NCBI GenBank assembly: GCA_003226295.1
Contig: CP029803.1
Location: forward strand, 2,547,001-2,611,000
Length of the DNA stretch: 64,000 nt
Source of the DNA: Candidatus Moanabacter tarae
GTDB taxonomy: Bacteria; Verrucomicrobiota; Verrucomicrobiia; Opitutales; UBA2987
Direction of reading: 5' to 3'
The notes under the pieces were generated by a model. It made no database searches. It had not been told where the DNA came from and saw only the letters and a program-made list of their open reading frames with translations. The position numbers and the translations under genes are program-made. Positions within the stretch are counted from its first letter, which is position 1. The number at the start of each line of letters is the position of its first letter. This document shows positions 26,717 through 36,554 of the stretch, in pieces.

Positions 26717-27558
26717 TTAAATCTAAGCCATTGGCTTCGAAATCTCCCTCTCCGGACTTGCCCGCTCTCAGATGGTTCGAGCGCCTCAACCTCGTTAATG
26801 TTACGTTTCTAATCTTTATCCTCGCAGTTGTATTTTCGAGTACAGTCATCCGCGGATCGGGTAGAGATCTCAACTATTTGGCGAATCTTTACCAGTTCGT
26901 CTCTAACTTCTTCCCGCCCGATTTAACAGTAATGGGCGATTCCCTCGCCTCTTTAGTCGAAACTGTAAAGATAGCCGTAATGGCAACTCTTTTTGCTATT
27001 GTGATTTCGTTTCTCCTTTCGTTGGGTGCATCTCAGAATCTTGCCTCCCGGCCACTTGTTCTCGTCTTTAGAATGTTACTCAATCTTGTTCGCACTCTTC
27101 CGAGTCTTATCTGGGCGCTTATCGCTGTTGCTATTGTGGGTCCTAATCCTCTAGCCGGAGTGATTGGCCTCACTTTTTACAGCATAGGATATCTAGGAAA
27201 ATTCTTTAGCGAAGCTTTTGAATCATGCGATCTTGAGGTGGCAAGATCCCTTCAAATCATGGGAGCCAATTCCTTCCAAGCATTTCAGTACGGACTTTGG
27301 CCTCAGGCTAAGCCCTTGATATGGAGCTACTCGATTTGGATGCTGGAATACAATATTCGATCAGCATCGATCATTGGATATGTTGGTGCAGGGGGTATTG
27401 GGACTCAATTGCAAATCTACCAAGAATTTGGCCAGTGGGACAAGTTTGCTACGGTACTGATCTGCATCCTCGTCGTTGTCACTCTTCTCGATCTCCTCGG
27501 GGAACGGATCCGGCGTTCGGTTACGAAGAAGATCGCTTTTTCACCTTCACGCGACTGA
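26713..27558 (+). CDS. phnE: phosphonate-type ABC transporter permease (PhnE-like)
   Basis: A 281-residue integral membrane protein with about six transmembrane segments and the permease coupling motif region EAFESCDLEVARSLQIMGA. The N-terminal half has VETVKIAVMATLFAIVISF, and the C-terminal part SIIGYVGAGGIGTQLQ is typical of PhnE. The start is a GTG overlapping the ATPase stop. It is the last gene of the transporter operon, followed by hairpins that may terminate transcription. Confidence 0.9.
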   Translation: MIKSKPLASKSPSPDLPALRWFERLNLVNVTFLIFILAVVFSSTVIRGSGRDLNYLANLYQFVSNFFPPDLTVMGDSLASLVETVKIAVMATLFAIVISFLLSLGASQNLASRPLVLVFRMLLNLVRTLPSLIWALIAVAIVGPNPLAGVIGLTFYSIGYLGKFFSEAFESCDLEVARSLQIMGANSFQAFQYGLWPQAKPLIWSYSIWMLEYNIRSASIIGYVGAGGIGTQLQIYQEFGQWDKFATVLICILVVVTLLDLLGERIRRSVTKKIAFSPSRD

Positions 27559-27598
27559 GGATCCTCCTTCGGGTGGGAACCATGTTTTAGAAGGCTGA

Positions 27599-27616
27599 TG
27601 CAATGCCTTCATTGCA
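27599..27616 (+). terminator. hairpin after the transporter operon
   Basis: TGCAATG-cctt-CATTGCA is a perfect 7-bp stem with a 4-base loop, about 40 bp after the permease stop. The following bases are not a T-run, so it is at best a weak intrinsic terminator or a stabilising 3' stem. Confidence 0.35.
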
Positions 27617-27720
27617 ATACTTGTCTTCGCTATCGTGGTTTTGGAAATGTAACCATGTGGGTGCGATTGAATTAAGAATGGTCACAGATGTTCTCTAAAT
27701 TTCGGTAATTAGATATGATT

Positions 27721-27801
27721 ATATGGGATGGGAAACCGTGTTTCTTGCAGGAAGATATTTCAGATGATATCTGAAGTTTAACCTACGGTCCCATTCCATA
27801 T
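27721..27801. repeat. 81-bp structured element between convergent phnE and rarA
   Basis: Outer arms 27721-27739 and 27785-27801 pair over about 17 bp (one G-U in the plus-strand RNA and a two-A bulge). Inside lies a perfect 7-bp hairpin TTCAGAT-gat-ATCTGAA (27759-27775), and a smaller one around TCTTgcaggAAGA may form. It could be a bidirectional terminator, a structured RNA or a small repeat element. No second copy was seen in this window. Confidence 0.5.
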
Positions 27802-27829
27802 CCGCTTGCAATCCGTAATTTTCAATTCC

Positions 27830-29203
27830 TTATTTTTTAACCTCCTCTCCCATCGCCGTTTTAATCTCTTTCCATCGCTTCAGACGGGCTGCAATTTTCA
27901 CTTCAGCCCCAGAATCCTTGGGGAAATAATATTGTTCGGGTCGCTCCATATAACCTTGGACCGATATGGTTTCTGGATAATCGTGGCTGTATTGATACTC
28001 TTTCCCATGCCCTAAGCTCTTACTAATTTTGGTGCTTGCATCTCGAAGATGAAGAGGGACTGACTGCAGCTCCTTTTCTCTAATGGTTTTACCCGCCTTC
28101 CTGAAAGCCGCTGTTGTTGAATTACTCTTCGGGGCTGTTGCCATGTAAACGACGGCATGTGCCAGGTTGAGCTCGCATTCTGGCAGGCCGATATACTCAC
28201 AGGCCTTAAAGGCTGCTATCGCAAGGGGAAGCGCATGAGGATCTGCAAGGCCAATATCTTCAGAAGCCAAGATAGTGATGCGTCGGGCAATAAAACGGGG
28301 ATCTTCGCCTCCTGCTAGCATTTTGGCTAACCAGTAGAGGGAGGCATCTGGGTCGCCCCCTCTCATGCTCTTAATAAACGCGGATGCTGTGTCATAGACT
28401 TCGTCCGTGTCATAGGGGATTTGGCGTTCTCGGGCGAATGCTAAAACTTCTTTTTCCGACAAACAAGCGCCCTCGGGTAGACTCATGACTAGATTCTCTA
28501 AAGCGTTTAGCGCCCGTCGCAAATCACCATCACATAGATCTACCAATGAACGCAATACTCTGTCCTCTGCCGAACATTTGCGCTGCCCGAGTCCTCGATC
28601 GCTATCCATTAACGCAACTTTTACGACCTGAAATGAATGGTCTGCAGAAATAGGCTCAAAGCGAAACAGGTGGCTTCGGCTGAGAAGAGGTGCAATTAGA
28701 TAGAATCCGGGATTATGGGTTGTAGCTCCAATTAACCGGATGTTCCCTTCTTCCACATCCGGAAGTAGAAGGTCCTGTTGGGCTTTGTTAAATCTGTGAA
28801 TCTCGTCGATAAAGAGAATTGTACGATCTTCGGGCCTGCTGCGAGCAAATCTCAGGGTGTCTCTTAGTTCCGCAACATTGGAAATAACCGCGTTAATCCG
28901 TATGAATCGGGTTCTTGATTCCAATGCAATCACCTCAGCCAATGTTGTCTTCCCGCAACCTGGAGGACCGTAAAGGAGGATACTTCCCAGTCTATCTGCC
29001 CTAAGAAGTCGAGGAAGCAGTGCTCCTTCTCCAAGAATGTGATCTTGTCCAATGATTTCGTCCAGCTTACGTGGTCGCATCCTCACGGCCAGCGGCTTGG
29101 GATGAGTCCCTGAGACTGGAGAAGTGTTCTCCTCGAAATCTTTAGCTCGATCTTTCTCCCTGCTTTCTTCATCAAAGAGAAAAGTTTGTTCTTTCTCCTT
29201 CAT
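27830..29203 (-). CDS. rarA: replication-associated recombination protein RarA (MgsA)
   Basis: A 457-residue AAA+ ATPase related to clamp-loader subunits. Features: MRPRKLDEIIGQDHILG, Walker A YGPPGCGKTTLAE, Walker B ILFIDEIHRFNKAQQD, sensor 1 GATTHNP, the SRSHLFRFEP arginine-finger region, and the C-terminal tetramerisation domain with EDIGLADPHAL and YMATAPKSN. It acts at stalled replication forks and gaps. The N-terminus is a short charged tail. It is convergent with the phosphonate-type transporter operon and divergent from thiD. Confidence 0.95.
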   Translation of the reverse strand: MKEKEQTFLFDEESREKDRAKDFEENTSPVSGTHPKPLAVRMRPRKLDEIIGQDHILGEGALLPRLLRADRLGSILLYGPPGCGKTTLAEVIALESRTRFIRINAVISNVAELRDTLRFARSRPEDRTILFIDEIHRFNKAQQDLLLPDVEEGNIRLIGATTHNPGFYLIAPLLSRSHLFRFEPISADHSFQVVKVALMDSDRGLGQRKCSAEDRVLRSLVDLCDGDLRRALNALENLVMSLPEGACLSEKEVLAFARERQIPYDTDEVYDTASAFIKSMRGGDPDASLYWLAKMLAGGEDPRFIARRITILASEDIGLADPHALPLAIAAFKACEYIGLPECELNLAHAVVYMATAPKSNSTTAAFRKAGKTIREKELQSVPLHLRDASTKISKSLGHGKEYQYSHDYPETISVQGYMERPEQYYFPKDSGAEVKIAARLKRWKEIKTAMGEEVKK

Positions 29204-29413
29204 CGCAAAAGGTTCCTCAACCTTTAATAGCGCTAATAATCCTTCTGATCCTCACTATTATGCCGCACAGAGACCTGAAGAGGCAAGGGATGTTTCGATC
29301 CCAAAGTAGAAAAGATTTTGCTACCCCTCTCCTTATCAACTGATAATATGTATCTGAGATCTTTAGAGTTTTCGTGTGTGAAGTCCATATACCTCTTTAT
29401 TTAATTTTCCCAG

Positions 29414-30262
29414 ATGCAGAAGAGATCATTCGAATCATTAAAGCATAGACCAACATCTTCCGAAGTGCCGGTTGTCCTCACTATCGCTGGTTCGGATAGC
29501 GGGGGGGGCGCGGGAATCCAAGCTGACCTCTCGACTTTTGCTGCTTTGAGAGTTTTTGGCACGTGTGCTCTCACCTGCGTGACTGCCCAGAATCCCACCG
29601 GTGTAAAAATGGTAAAGGAGATTGAGGCGGAGATGATTGAAGCGCAACTGACCCAGGTCTCCGACTATTTTGCTATCAAGGCTTTGAAGACCGGAATGCT
29701 TTTTAGTGAGAAGATCATCGATATAGTGGCTAGATTTATTTCTGATCGTCCATCCATACCTGCAGTTATTGATCCAGTCATGGTGGCTTCTAGTGGCGCC
29801 GTCCTGCTCGAAACAAATGCGATTGATGCTCTTAAAAATCTAATTCTTCCCAAGGCAGCGGTCATTACTCCTAACCTGGATGAAGCAAAGGTGTTGCTTG
29901 GAGTGCGACCCTCGGATACCTGCCAAATGAAAAGAGCAGCCAAAACGATTTTCAAAGAATACGGAACTGCAGTCCTGATAAAAGGCGGCCACTTGGACAC
30001 AAAGACTTTAACCGATGTCTTTTTTGACGGCCAAAATGGGATGATAGTCCTAACTTCAAAACGGAACCCAACCATCGACACCCATGGTAGTGGGTGTACT
30101 TTGGCGGCAGCTATTACGGGTTTCCTTGCCAAAGGTTTTACAATCGCGGACGCTGTTCTTTCCGGGCATGCCTATTTGAAGTCTAGTATCGCTGCGCCTC
30201 TTCGTGTAGATGGAAGAGACTATCTCAATCGCATATCCATTGCTAACAATGCAAACTCATAG
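29414..30262 (+). CDS. thiD: hydroxymethylpyrimidine/phosphomethylpyrimidine kinase
   Basis: A 282-residue ribokinase-fold kinase that phosphorylates HMP and HMP-P for thiamine synthesis. Motifs: [54 protein letters not shown] and the anion hole/catalytic [13 protein letters not shown]. No other thiamine gene is adjacent, and I see no TPP-riboswitch motifs in the 210-bp leader. A salvage role is possible. A 363-bp spacer follows. Confidence 0.94.
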   Translation: MQKRSFESLKHRPTSSEVPVVLTIAGSDSGGGAGIQADLSTFAALRVFGTCALTCVTAQNPTGVKMVKEIEAEMIEAQLTQVSDYFAIKALKTGMLFSEKIIDIVARFISDRPSIPAVIDPVMVASSGAVLLETNAIDALKNLILPKAAVITPNLDEAKVLLGVRPSDTCQMKRAAKTIFKEYGTAVLIKGGHLDTKTLTDVFFDGQNGMIVLTSKRNPTIDTHGSGCTLAAAITGFLAKGFTIADAVLSGHAYLKSSIAAPLRVDGRDYLNRISIANNANS

Positions 30263-30625
30263 ACCTCGTTGTTGCTTTAGTTCAGTATGACTTTCTGTAA
30301 TTTGGCTCATTTAGAAACCATCTCCTTCAAGCTGTTAAACCATCGAAAATCTAAATGGAGTCTTGGGCTTCCCATTGTCATTATTCGATACGTCATAATT
30401 CCGACCCTGTTCTCACCCTATTTCTTCGATTTTCGTGATTTGATGCTATTTCAATTAATGGAATTATCTACGACTCGGATTATTATCCCTCCTCCCTTGT
30501 TTCTCATCTTATACTCAAAACCTCTCGCGGATTTAAAGAAAGTCTAGCGTCTGCTGTCCGCTTTCTCTACCTAAACACTTACATTTTCTTGCCATTTACG
30601 GGATGACCATAGCAAAATTTGACCC
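30263..30625. other. 363-bp spacer between thiD and the coiled-coil gene
   Basis: AT-rich sequence. One open frame (30287-30547, 86 codons) lacks a ribosome-binding site and has an unusual composition; I do not regard it as a gene. No hairpin or riboswitch was recognised. Confidence 0.5.
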
Positions 30626-30910
30626 ATGAAAAGTGCTTACGAGTTAGCCATGGAGCGTCTTAAAACTGAGGATCCAAGCGCTTCTAAACCCCTTACCGAT
30701 GGACAGCGTAAAGAGATCCACGAACTCGAGAATCGCTATAAAGCGAAGATTGCGGAAAAAGAGATTTTCCTGAGAAAGCAACTTGAGGAAACGCGCCAAA
30801 AAGGAGATTTACCTGAAGCAGAAAAGATTGAAACTCAGCTTCAGAACGAACGTGCCCGCCTTGAGGAGGAACTGGAAGAAGAGAAGGAAAAAATCCGCAA
30901 TCGGAAATGA
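30626..30910 (+). CDS. small charged coiled-coil protein of unknown function
   Basis: A 94-residue protein that starts [13 protein letters not shown] and continues as a helical, Glu/Lys/Arg-rich coiled coil (about residues 27-94). The pattern [18 protein letters not shown] resembles a small family seen in Verrucomicrobiota-related genomes (from memory, not a search). Its stop overlaps the thyA ATG (ATGA), so it is co-translated with thymidylate synthase and is a real gene. The role is unknown. Confidence 0.8.
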   Translation: MKSAYELAMERLKTEDPSASKPLTDGQRKEIHELENRYKAKIAEKEIFLRKQLEETRQKGDLPEAEKIETQLQNERARLEEELEEEKEKIRNRK

Positions 30911-31707
30911 AGCAATATTGCGATCTCCTCAGACTTGTTCTCAGCAAGGGGAAGCCTCGCGAGGATCGGACAGGGGTCGGGACTTTCTCGATTTTCGGAG
31001 CCCAGGCTCGGTATGACCTAAAGGATACATTTCCTCTCCTTACCACCAAAAAGCTCCATCTCAAGTCCATTATTTATGAGCTTCTTTGGTTTCTCAAAGG
31101 CGACACCAACCTAGGTTACTTGCACAATCACAAGGTGAAGATTTGGGACGAATGGGCCGACGAAAAAGGAGATCTCGGACGAATTTACGGTGCCCAATGG
31201 TGCGAATGGAAGGCACCTGATGGGCGGTCAATCAATCAGATCGACAAAGTCATCGAGCAAATTAAAAGCGATCCCCAAAGCCGCCGGCATATAGTTTCCG
31301 CCTGGAACGTAGGCGAATTGGATCAGATGGCACTGAATCCCTGCCACGTCCTCTTTCAGTTCTATGTCGACGTTGAGGATCAATCTCTCGGTTGTCAGCT
31401 CTATCAGAGGAGTGCTGATCTCTTTCTGGGAGTCCCTTTCAATATTGCTTCGTATTCGCTTCTGACCATGATGGTTGCTCAGGTCTGTGGACTTAAGCCG
31501 GCTGAATTTGTCCACACTTTCGGAGATCTTCATCTCTATAATAATCATCTCGAGCAAGTTAAGCAGCAGCTAGCCCGTGAGTTCCGTCCCCTTCCGACCA
31601 TGCGGCTTAATCCGAACATAACCGACATTCACGATTTTACTTATGATGATTTTGAGCTTCTTGGTTACGACCCCCACCCAAGTATACGTGCGCCAATAGC
31701 GGTCTAA
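30907..31707 (+). CDS. thyA: thymidylate synthase
   Basis: A 266-residue ThyA that methylates dUMP to dTMP with 5,10-methylenetetrahydrofolate. Motifs: [24 protein letters not shown], the catalytic Cys in [32 protein letters not shown] and the folate-site [15 protein letters not shown]. Start and stop are conserved. It is coupled to the upstream coiled-coil gene and is followed 79 bp later by dihydrofolate reductase, which regenerates the folate used by this reaction. Confidence 0.97.
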   Translation: MKQYCDLLRLVLSKGKPREDRTGVGTFSIFGAQARYDLKDTFPLLTTKKLHLKSIIYELLWFLKGDTNLGYLHNHKVKIWDEWADEKGDLGRIYGAQWCEWKAPDGRSINQIDKVIEQIKSDPQSRRHIVSAWNVGELDQMALNPCHVLFQFYVDVEDQSLGCQLYQRSADLFLGVPFNIASYSLLTMMVAQVCGLKPAEFVHTFGDLHLYNNHLEQVKQQLAREFRPLPTMRLNPNITDIHDFTYDDFELLGYDPHPSIRAPIAV

Positions 31708-31786
31708 AATCAATTTTAGTACCTCCTCAGGCAGTGAACAAGGGATCCAATGTAATCGGACTGCCTAATTCTTTGTGTTTAATCTT

Positions 31787-32263
31787 ATGTCTAAACGATT
31801 CAAAGCCATCGCTGCTATGTCCCTCAATCGGGTTATAGGTAAAGATAACGATATCCCCTGGCGAATCCCAGAAGATTGGAAATGGGTTAAACAAAAAACT
31901 AGCGGCCATATTATCGTTATGGGACGTAGGACTTTCGAATCTCTTGACAGAAGACCTCTTCCCAATCGGGAGAATATTGTCGTCAGCCGCACGCTTTCTG
32001 AGACCGAAGGTTTCCAAGTAATCCGTTCTCTCTCAGAGCTCAACGATTTCAAAACGGACAAGGAAATCTGGATATTTGGTGGTGCTAAGATTTATCGGAG
32101 TGCCCTGCCCAAAATCGACGAACTTTTTCTTACCGTTGTCAACCGCGTCGTGGACGGTGACGTGTTCTTTCCAGAATTCGAAGAGGAGTTTGACTTTGAA
32201 GGTTTTGTAAGCATAGAGACTGGTTTTCGGATAAAGCATTACCGACGGAGAACTCTACCTTAG
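31787..32263 (+). CDS. folA: dihydrofolate reductase
   Basis: A 158-residue DHFR that reduces the dihydrofolate made by ThyA. Motifs: AIAAMSLNRVIGKDNDIPW, then PEDWKWVKQKT with the active-site acid, VMGRRTFESL, NIVVSR and WIFGGAKIY. The ATG at 31787 is preferred over the GTG at 31775 because the family N-terminus starts at RFKAIAAMS. It is downstream of thyA on the same strand, a common pairing. Confidence 0.94.
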   Translation: MSKRFKAIAAMSLNRVIGKDNDIPWRIPEDWKWVKQKTSGHIIVMGRRTFESLDRRPLPNRENIVVSRTLSETEGFQVIRSLSELNDFKTDKEIWIFGGAKIYRSALPKIDELFLTVVNRVVDGDVFFPEFEEEFDFEGFVSIETGFRIKHYRRRTLP

Positions 32264-32568
32264 CTGTAACATTTTGACGTCCGATTGAGTTGGAGTCCTC
32301 ATCATTGGAATCGATGCAGAATATTGCCCTTATGTGGGTAGCGCAGTGAAATATTCAGTGAGCAAAACAGGAAGCATCAGAAAATATCATTTAACTGCTA
32401 ATCAACCTTTGAGTCTAGATTGTGACGGTACCCGTCTTTGGGACCTAGGACATCAAGTAGCCACTCTTCCGTCCGTCAGCTAAAGTACTCTGCACCATCA
32501 AGGCTGGATTCAGCCAGTCTCAGATTCGACTAATCGAGGCTTTCCCCATCTGTGTTTACACTGGAAGG
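32264..32568. other. 305-bp spacer between folA and nqrM
   Basis: This lies between convergent genes. It contains a small stem GGCTG-gatt-CAGCC (32502-32515). No gene or recognisable RNA was seen. Confidence 0.4.
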
Positions 32569-32787
32569 CTAGCCGACAGATTGGCTCCAATCGCCTTTTG
32601 CCTCTGGTATTTCCCCGGACTTTCTTCTTACCTCTGTTTCAGAATCAGTGGATCCGTCCCTGCATGCTTCGCAATTGCCCAGGCCCCCACAGCTCCCCTT
32701 GATGCATCGATTTCCGAGTATCACCCCGATCGACATCCCGAGTATCACCAATCCAAATACAAAAAGCGTGATAAGAAAAAGTTTCAT
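32569..32787 (-). CDS. nqrM: Na+-NQR maturation factor NqrM
   Basis: A 72-residue protein with one N-terminal transmembrane helix (FLITLFVFGLVILGMSIGVI) followed by the family signature IKGSCGGLG and two more Cys in CEAC. NqrM is needed to insert the iron centre held by the NqrD and NqrE cysteines. It sits downstream of apbE at the end of the nqr gene group, which supports the call. The C-terminal 28 residues after the Cys cluster are polar and not conserved. Confidence 0.88.
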   Translation of the reverse strand: MKLFLITLFVFGLVILGMSIGVILGNRCIKGSCGGLGNCEACRDGSTDSETEVRRKSGEIPEAKGDWSQSVG

Positions 32788-32990
32788 CTTCTAGAATGAA
32801 ATCTAATATCCTTTCCTATCAATTCGTCAATTCTTAGCCTATTTTTATTAAAGAAACAGTGTGCAGCGGGGCCTATTAGGATATTCGTGATGATACATTG
32901 ACTGGGGTGAGAGTGGTAGAAGCTAAGATGACCATATAATCTCTTTTGAGTATAATTCCTTGTTAACAGGCGACTTAAGAAAGTCGTTCG

Positions 32991-34049
32991 TTACTCTTTC
33001 TTAATCAGATTTCGAAATCTGACTGTCATCTTCTCCTCGAATCCCTCCTCTGTTTTAATGACAAAAAAGGCTGCAAGATCTTTTTGATTCGCCAAAGCAT
33101 ATCCTTCATCTGTTCCTAGAATTAGGAGTGCAGTTGCCCATCCGTCAGCATCCATGCAAGAAGCATCTACCACTGTGACAGAGGCCAACCGGTGGGAGAT
33201 AGGCCGCCCTGTCCTGGGATCGATTTCGTGGGAATAACGTACTTTATCGACCTCAAAATAGTTCCGATAGTCCCCCGATGTGGCTATCGAGCTATTGTCG
33301 AGTTCCACGACTTTCTGAATCTGCTGACTTGCTACCACTGGGCTTTCGATTCCGATACGCCAGACGGAATTGCTTCCTCTTCTGGTGCCTTTAGCCCTCA
33401 TCTCTCCGCCGATGTCTACTAGGAATGCGGTTGTTCCCAAAGAATTAAGCATTTCACTCAACCGATCCACAGCGAAGCCCTTTGCAATAGCAGAAAGATC
33501 GACGTTGAGGTTCGAAAAACTTTTCTTCAGCGCAGGCGGCGAAAGCCTCACCTTCAGATTATCAGATCCAATTGTTGTCATTTTTGCCGCGATTTCTGTG
33601 TCGGTCGGTAAATTGTCTCTCCGACCCAACGGGCCAAATCCCCACAAATTGACCAGTGGGCCTATCGTGATATCAAATGCTCCACTTGATAGATTGTAAA
33701 TATCTATGCCTTTTGAAATCACCTTCGCTGTATCCTCGGAAACTGAGAACCAATCGATTGATTCACTCGAGTTGAAAAGTGAGAGCTCAGAATTCGAAAG
33801 GTAAGTTGACATCTGTTGATTAACTTCATCGAGGATCGCTTCGACTTTCGCTTTGAGTTCCTGTGCGTTGGAATTCAGGGGAAGAGTCGACACCGATACG
33901 CGATAGTAAGTTCCCATTGTCGCCCCGGAGAGGACCATAGGAACCTCATCTCCTCCCATCTGATCTTGCACTGAGCAACCAGAGAATGCAGCAGATAAAC
34001 AAAGAATAAACGTGAGACTAATAGACAACTTTCTATTTCGTGTAATCAT
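32991..34049 (-). CDS. apbE: FAD:protein FMN transferase ApbE (lipoprotein)
   Basis: A 352-residue flavin transferase that links FMN covalently to Thr in NqrB and NqrC. The start at 34049 gives a clean lipoprotein signal (LTFILCLSAAFSGC). Motifs: SGATMGTYYRV, the AIAKGFAVDRL segment, DIGGEMRAKG, SIATSGDYRNYF and HEIDPRTGRPI, followed by DADGWATALLILG with metal-binding Asp. It lies between nqrF and nqrM on the same strand, completing the maturation set for the sodium pump. An in-frame ATG at 34109 would precede the signal peptide and is disfavoured. Confidence 0.94.
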   Translation of the reverse strand: MITRNRKLSISLTFILCLSAAFSGCSVQDQMGGDEVPMVLSGATMGTYYRVSVSTLPLNSNAQELKAKVEAILDEVNQQMSTYLSNSELSLFNSSESIDWFSVSEDTAKVISKGIDIYNLSSGAFDITIGPLVNLWGFGPLGRRDNLPTDTEIAAKMTTIGSDNLKVRLSPPALKKSFSNLNVDLSAIAKGFAVDRLSEMLNSLGTTAFLVDIGGEMRAKGTRRGSNSVWRIGIESPVVASQQIQKVVELDNSSIATSGDYRNYFEVDKVRYSHEIDPRTGRPISHRLASVTVVDASCMDADGWATALLILGTDEGYALANQKDLAAFFVIKTEEGFEEKMTVRFRNLIKKE

Positions 34050-34369
34050 GCCCTTATCTGTTTTTCTGCGAAACTGAATGGGATAAATAACTACTAAACA
34101 GTCCCACAACAGTAAATAGGATGTATGATCAGAAAATGGTTAATTTCTGCTAGCCCGAATCTGAGAAATTCCTTCGATTAGATTAACCTCGGAGTTCCAC
34201 CCGAAGACTGAGAAGCTGAATGCTAGTAGTTAGGATTCTTCGAGCGAGTAATTCATACTTCAAATCGAATTAAAGGATTTCCCCGGGATTATCCTATTTA
34301 CTGGAGGAGTTTGTTAAGGCTACTATGGGCAGCCACCGTTGCGATCAAAAGCCTGTTGCCGAGAAGCTT
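34050..34369. other. 320-bp spacer between nqrF and apbE
   Basis: AT-rich sequence with a short palindrome AGAAGCTTCT (34363-34372) at the end of nqrF. It probably holds the apbE promoter. No gene was seen. Confidence 0.4.
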
Positions 34370-35602
34370 CTAGCTTCCGAAATCGTCAAATAGTATATTC
34401 TCATCTTCGATACCCAAATCATGAAGGAGATTGAGGCAGGCGCTTAACATGGGCGGTGGTCCGCATATATAGTATTCACAGTCTTCTGGAGCAGGATGAT
34501 CTTTCAGATAGTTGTCATAAAGGACCTGGTGAATAAAACCGACGTGGCTCTTCCAGTTATCCTCAGGGAGCGGTTCTGAGAGGGCAGCGTGCCAGGTGAA
34601 ATTCTCGTTTTCTTTCGCTAAAGTATTGAAATCATCCTCATAGAACATCTCCCTCAGACTCCTAGCACCATACCAGAATGTCATTTTCCGGTTGGTGTGA
34701 ATTCTCCTTAGCTGATCGAAGATGTGCGAACGCATTGGCGCCATTCCGGCACCACCACCGATAAAGATCATTTCGGCATTTGTATCCTTAGCAAAAAATT
34801 CGCCAAAGGGTCCTGAGATGGTGACCTCGTCGCCCTCCTTCAAACTGTAAGTATAAGATGACATTATTCCCGGAGGTACGCCTTCAGGTCCGCGAGGTGG
34901 AGGAGTTGCTATCCGGATATTCAACATGATGATACCCTTTTCGTCTGGGTAGTTAGCCATCGAATAGGCCCGCTGGGGACCTCCTTCCTTAACCACAGAC
35001 TTATATCGCCAAATATTAAATTTATCCCAATCCGGCCTGTATTCCTCAGCAATGTTGTAGTCTTTATAGTTTACTTCATAGGGAGGGCATTCTATTTGGA
35101 TAAATCCACCTGCCCGAAAGTCTACATTGTCTCCTTCGGGTAACTCGAGAACTAGCTCACGAATAAAGGTGGCTACGTCTTTGTTAGAGCGTACTTTGCA
35201 TTTCCATTTTTTGACCTCGAATACTTCAGCAGGAACATCTATTTTCATGTCCTGCTTAACTGCAACTTGGCACGAGAGTCGCATTCCCTCCCGTGCTTCC
35301 CGTTTGTTAATGTGTGACAGCTCTGTTGACAGGATGTCGCCACCGCCTTCGTGCACATGAACCTTACACTGGGCGCAGGTACCTCCACCGCCACAAGCTG
35401 AAGAAACAAAGACTCTGTTGTCAGCAAGGACATTAAGGAGCTTTCCTCCCACGGGGGTCGATATTGCTTTCTCAGGATCGTTGTTGATGAGGATGGTGAC
35501 GCTACCAGACGCTACTAGACGCGACTTAGCGATGAGAATAACTACTACCAAGGCAACAACCACGGCGGTAAACATCGTTACTCCTAAGAGAATTTCCTGC
35601 AT
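34370..35602 (-). CDS. nqrF: Na+-translocating NADH:quinone reductase subunit F
   Basis: A 410-residue NADH-oxidising subunit. One N-terminal membrane helix ([16 protein letters not shown]) precedes a 2Fe-2S ferredoxin domain ([12 protein letters not shown] and LSCQVAV, all four Cys present). The FAD site is RAYSMANYP, and the NADH-binding part has [14 protein letters not shown] and YYICGPPPM. Electrons pass from NADH to FAD to 2Fe-2S, then to the NqrD/E iron and the covalent flavins. It is the last structural subunit gene, 123 bp after nqrE. Confidence 0.97.
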   Translation of the reverse strand: MQEILLGVTMFTAVVVALVVVILIAKSRLVASGSVTILINNDPEKAISTPVGGKLLNVLADNRVFVSSACGGGGTCAQCKVHVHEGGGDILSTELSHINKREAREGMRLSCQVAVKQDMKIDVPAEVFEVKKWKCKVRSNKDVATFIRELVLELPEGDNVDFRAGGFIQIECPPYEVNYKDYNIAEEYRPDWDKFNIWRYKSVVKEGGPQRAYSMANYPDEKGIIMLNIRIATPPPRGPEGVPPGIMSSYTYSLKEGDEVTISGPFGEFFAKDTNAEMIFIGGGAGMAPMRSHIFDQLRRIHTNRKMTFWYGARSLREMFYEDDFNTLAKENENFTWHAALSEPLPEDNWKSHVGFIHQVLYDNYLKDHPAPEDCEYYICGPPPMLSACLNLLHDLGIEDENILFDDFGS

Positions 35603-35725
35603 CAGCTTTTGAATTAGTTAATAAACAGGTTTATCTAAATGGACTGGTCCCGCTTGGTCGGATTGGTCTCCATTCTGTAAGGCTCTCTTCCACTAGTAAT
35701 TAAAACTCCTAATTCTCTTTCTCCA

Positions 35726-36337
35726 CTAGAGTTGGATCCCCGAAAATGCCATAAAAGCAAGGGACATTAGCCCAACTGTTATGAAAGTGATTCCAAGTCC
35801 TCGCAGTCCAAGTGGGATATCGCTATATTTGAGTTTCTCTTGGATTCCCGCCAATGCGCCGATGGCAATTGCCCATCCGAATCCCGTTCCAAACCCAAAG
35901 ACCACGCTTTCTCCCAAATTGTATTCTCGTTCGACCATAAAGAGGGAGCCACCAAGAATAGCACAGTTTACTGTAATCAAAGGCAAAAATATCCCCAATG
36001 CATTATAAAGCGCCGGAAAGAACTTATCGAGGGCCATCTCAAGGATCTGTATCATTGCTGCTATTACCCCAATGTAACAGATAAATCCGAGGAATGACAG
36101 ATCGTATCCATAGATTCCTGCCCAGGCCAATGCATCTTCTTTCAGCAGATAAGTATAAATGACGTTGTTAGTCGGAATTGTAATTGTTTGCACAACAATG
36201 ACTGCAAGCCCAAGTCCAAGCGCCGTATCCACTTTCTTCGAGACTGCGAGGAAAGTGCACATCCCAAGGAAAAAGGCCAAGGCCATGTTTTCCACGAAAA
36301 CCGCGGTAAAGAAAATGCTCAGATAATTTTCTACCAT
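35726..36337 (-). CDS. nqrE: Na+-translocating NADH:quinone reductase subunit E
   Basis: A 203-residue membrane subunit with six helices. The cysteines that share the intramembrane iron centre with NqrD are in [12 protein letters not shown] (about residue 27) and [13 protein letters not shown] (about 120). The N-terminus [20 protein letters not shown] is typical. Its ATG overlaps the stop of a 73-codon frame by 7 bases; in most nqr operons nqrE follows nqrD directly. Confidence 0.97.
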   Translation of the reverse strand: MVENYLSIFFTAVFVENMALAFFLGMCTFLAVSKKVDTALGLGLAVIVVQTITIPTNNVIYTYLLKEDALAWAGIYGYDLSFLGFICYIGVIAAMIQILEMALDKFFPALYNALGIFLPLITVNCAILGGSLFMVEREYNLGESVVFGFGTGFGWAIAIGALAGIQEKLKYSDIPLGLRGLGITFITVGLMSLAFMAFSGIQL

Positions 36338-36552
36338 AGGTCCTGGCTCACATCGGATTCATTTACGAAGCGCTGCTGGTTTATGTAGATGGCAATCCTA
36401 CCGTAGGGGTGCCCACAGGGTGCCGCCTCTTGATGGTTACTAGTAATTCCCTGTTCGATAGCGGTATTCAGTAGCAGCCGCGAAGGAGCTATTTTCTCGA
36501 GCCTCGACGTAGTTTCCGTCGTGCGGAGACTTGTAGCTATAGTCAGATTCAT
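36331..36552 (-). CDS. possible 73-residue protein encoded between nqrD and nqrE
   Basis: The frame starts with an ATG two bases after the nqrD stop, has GAGGAG eight bases upstream, and ends with a TAG that overlaps the nqrE ATG (CTATGGTAG). This is the layout of a translationally coupled operon gene. The product is polar, has no transmembrane helix or signal, and includes the single-Cys stretch [17 protein letters not shown] recognise no family. A second frame is also open for about 40 codons after nqrD (ending YRYRTGNY), which lowers confidence. The alternative is a 217-bp spacer that happens to be open. Confidence 0.4.
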   Translation of the reverse strand: MNLTIATSLRTTETTSRLEKIAPSRLLLNTAIEQGITSNHQEAAPCGHPYGRIAIYINQQRFVNESDVSQDLW

Positions 36553-36554
36553 AA

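Noticed and set aside
29204-29413. TPP riboswitch before thiD
   Set aside because: The conserved CUGAGA and adjoining core sequences with proper pairing were not found.
30287-30547. 86-codon frame in the thiD downstream spacer
   Set aside because: No ribosome-binding site, no recognisable motif, and composition expected of AT-rich spacer.
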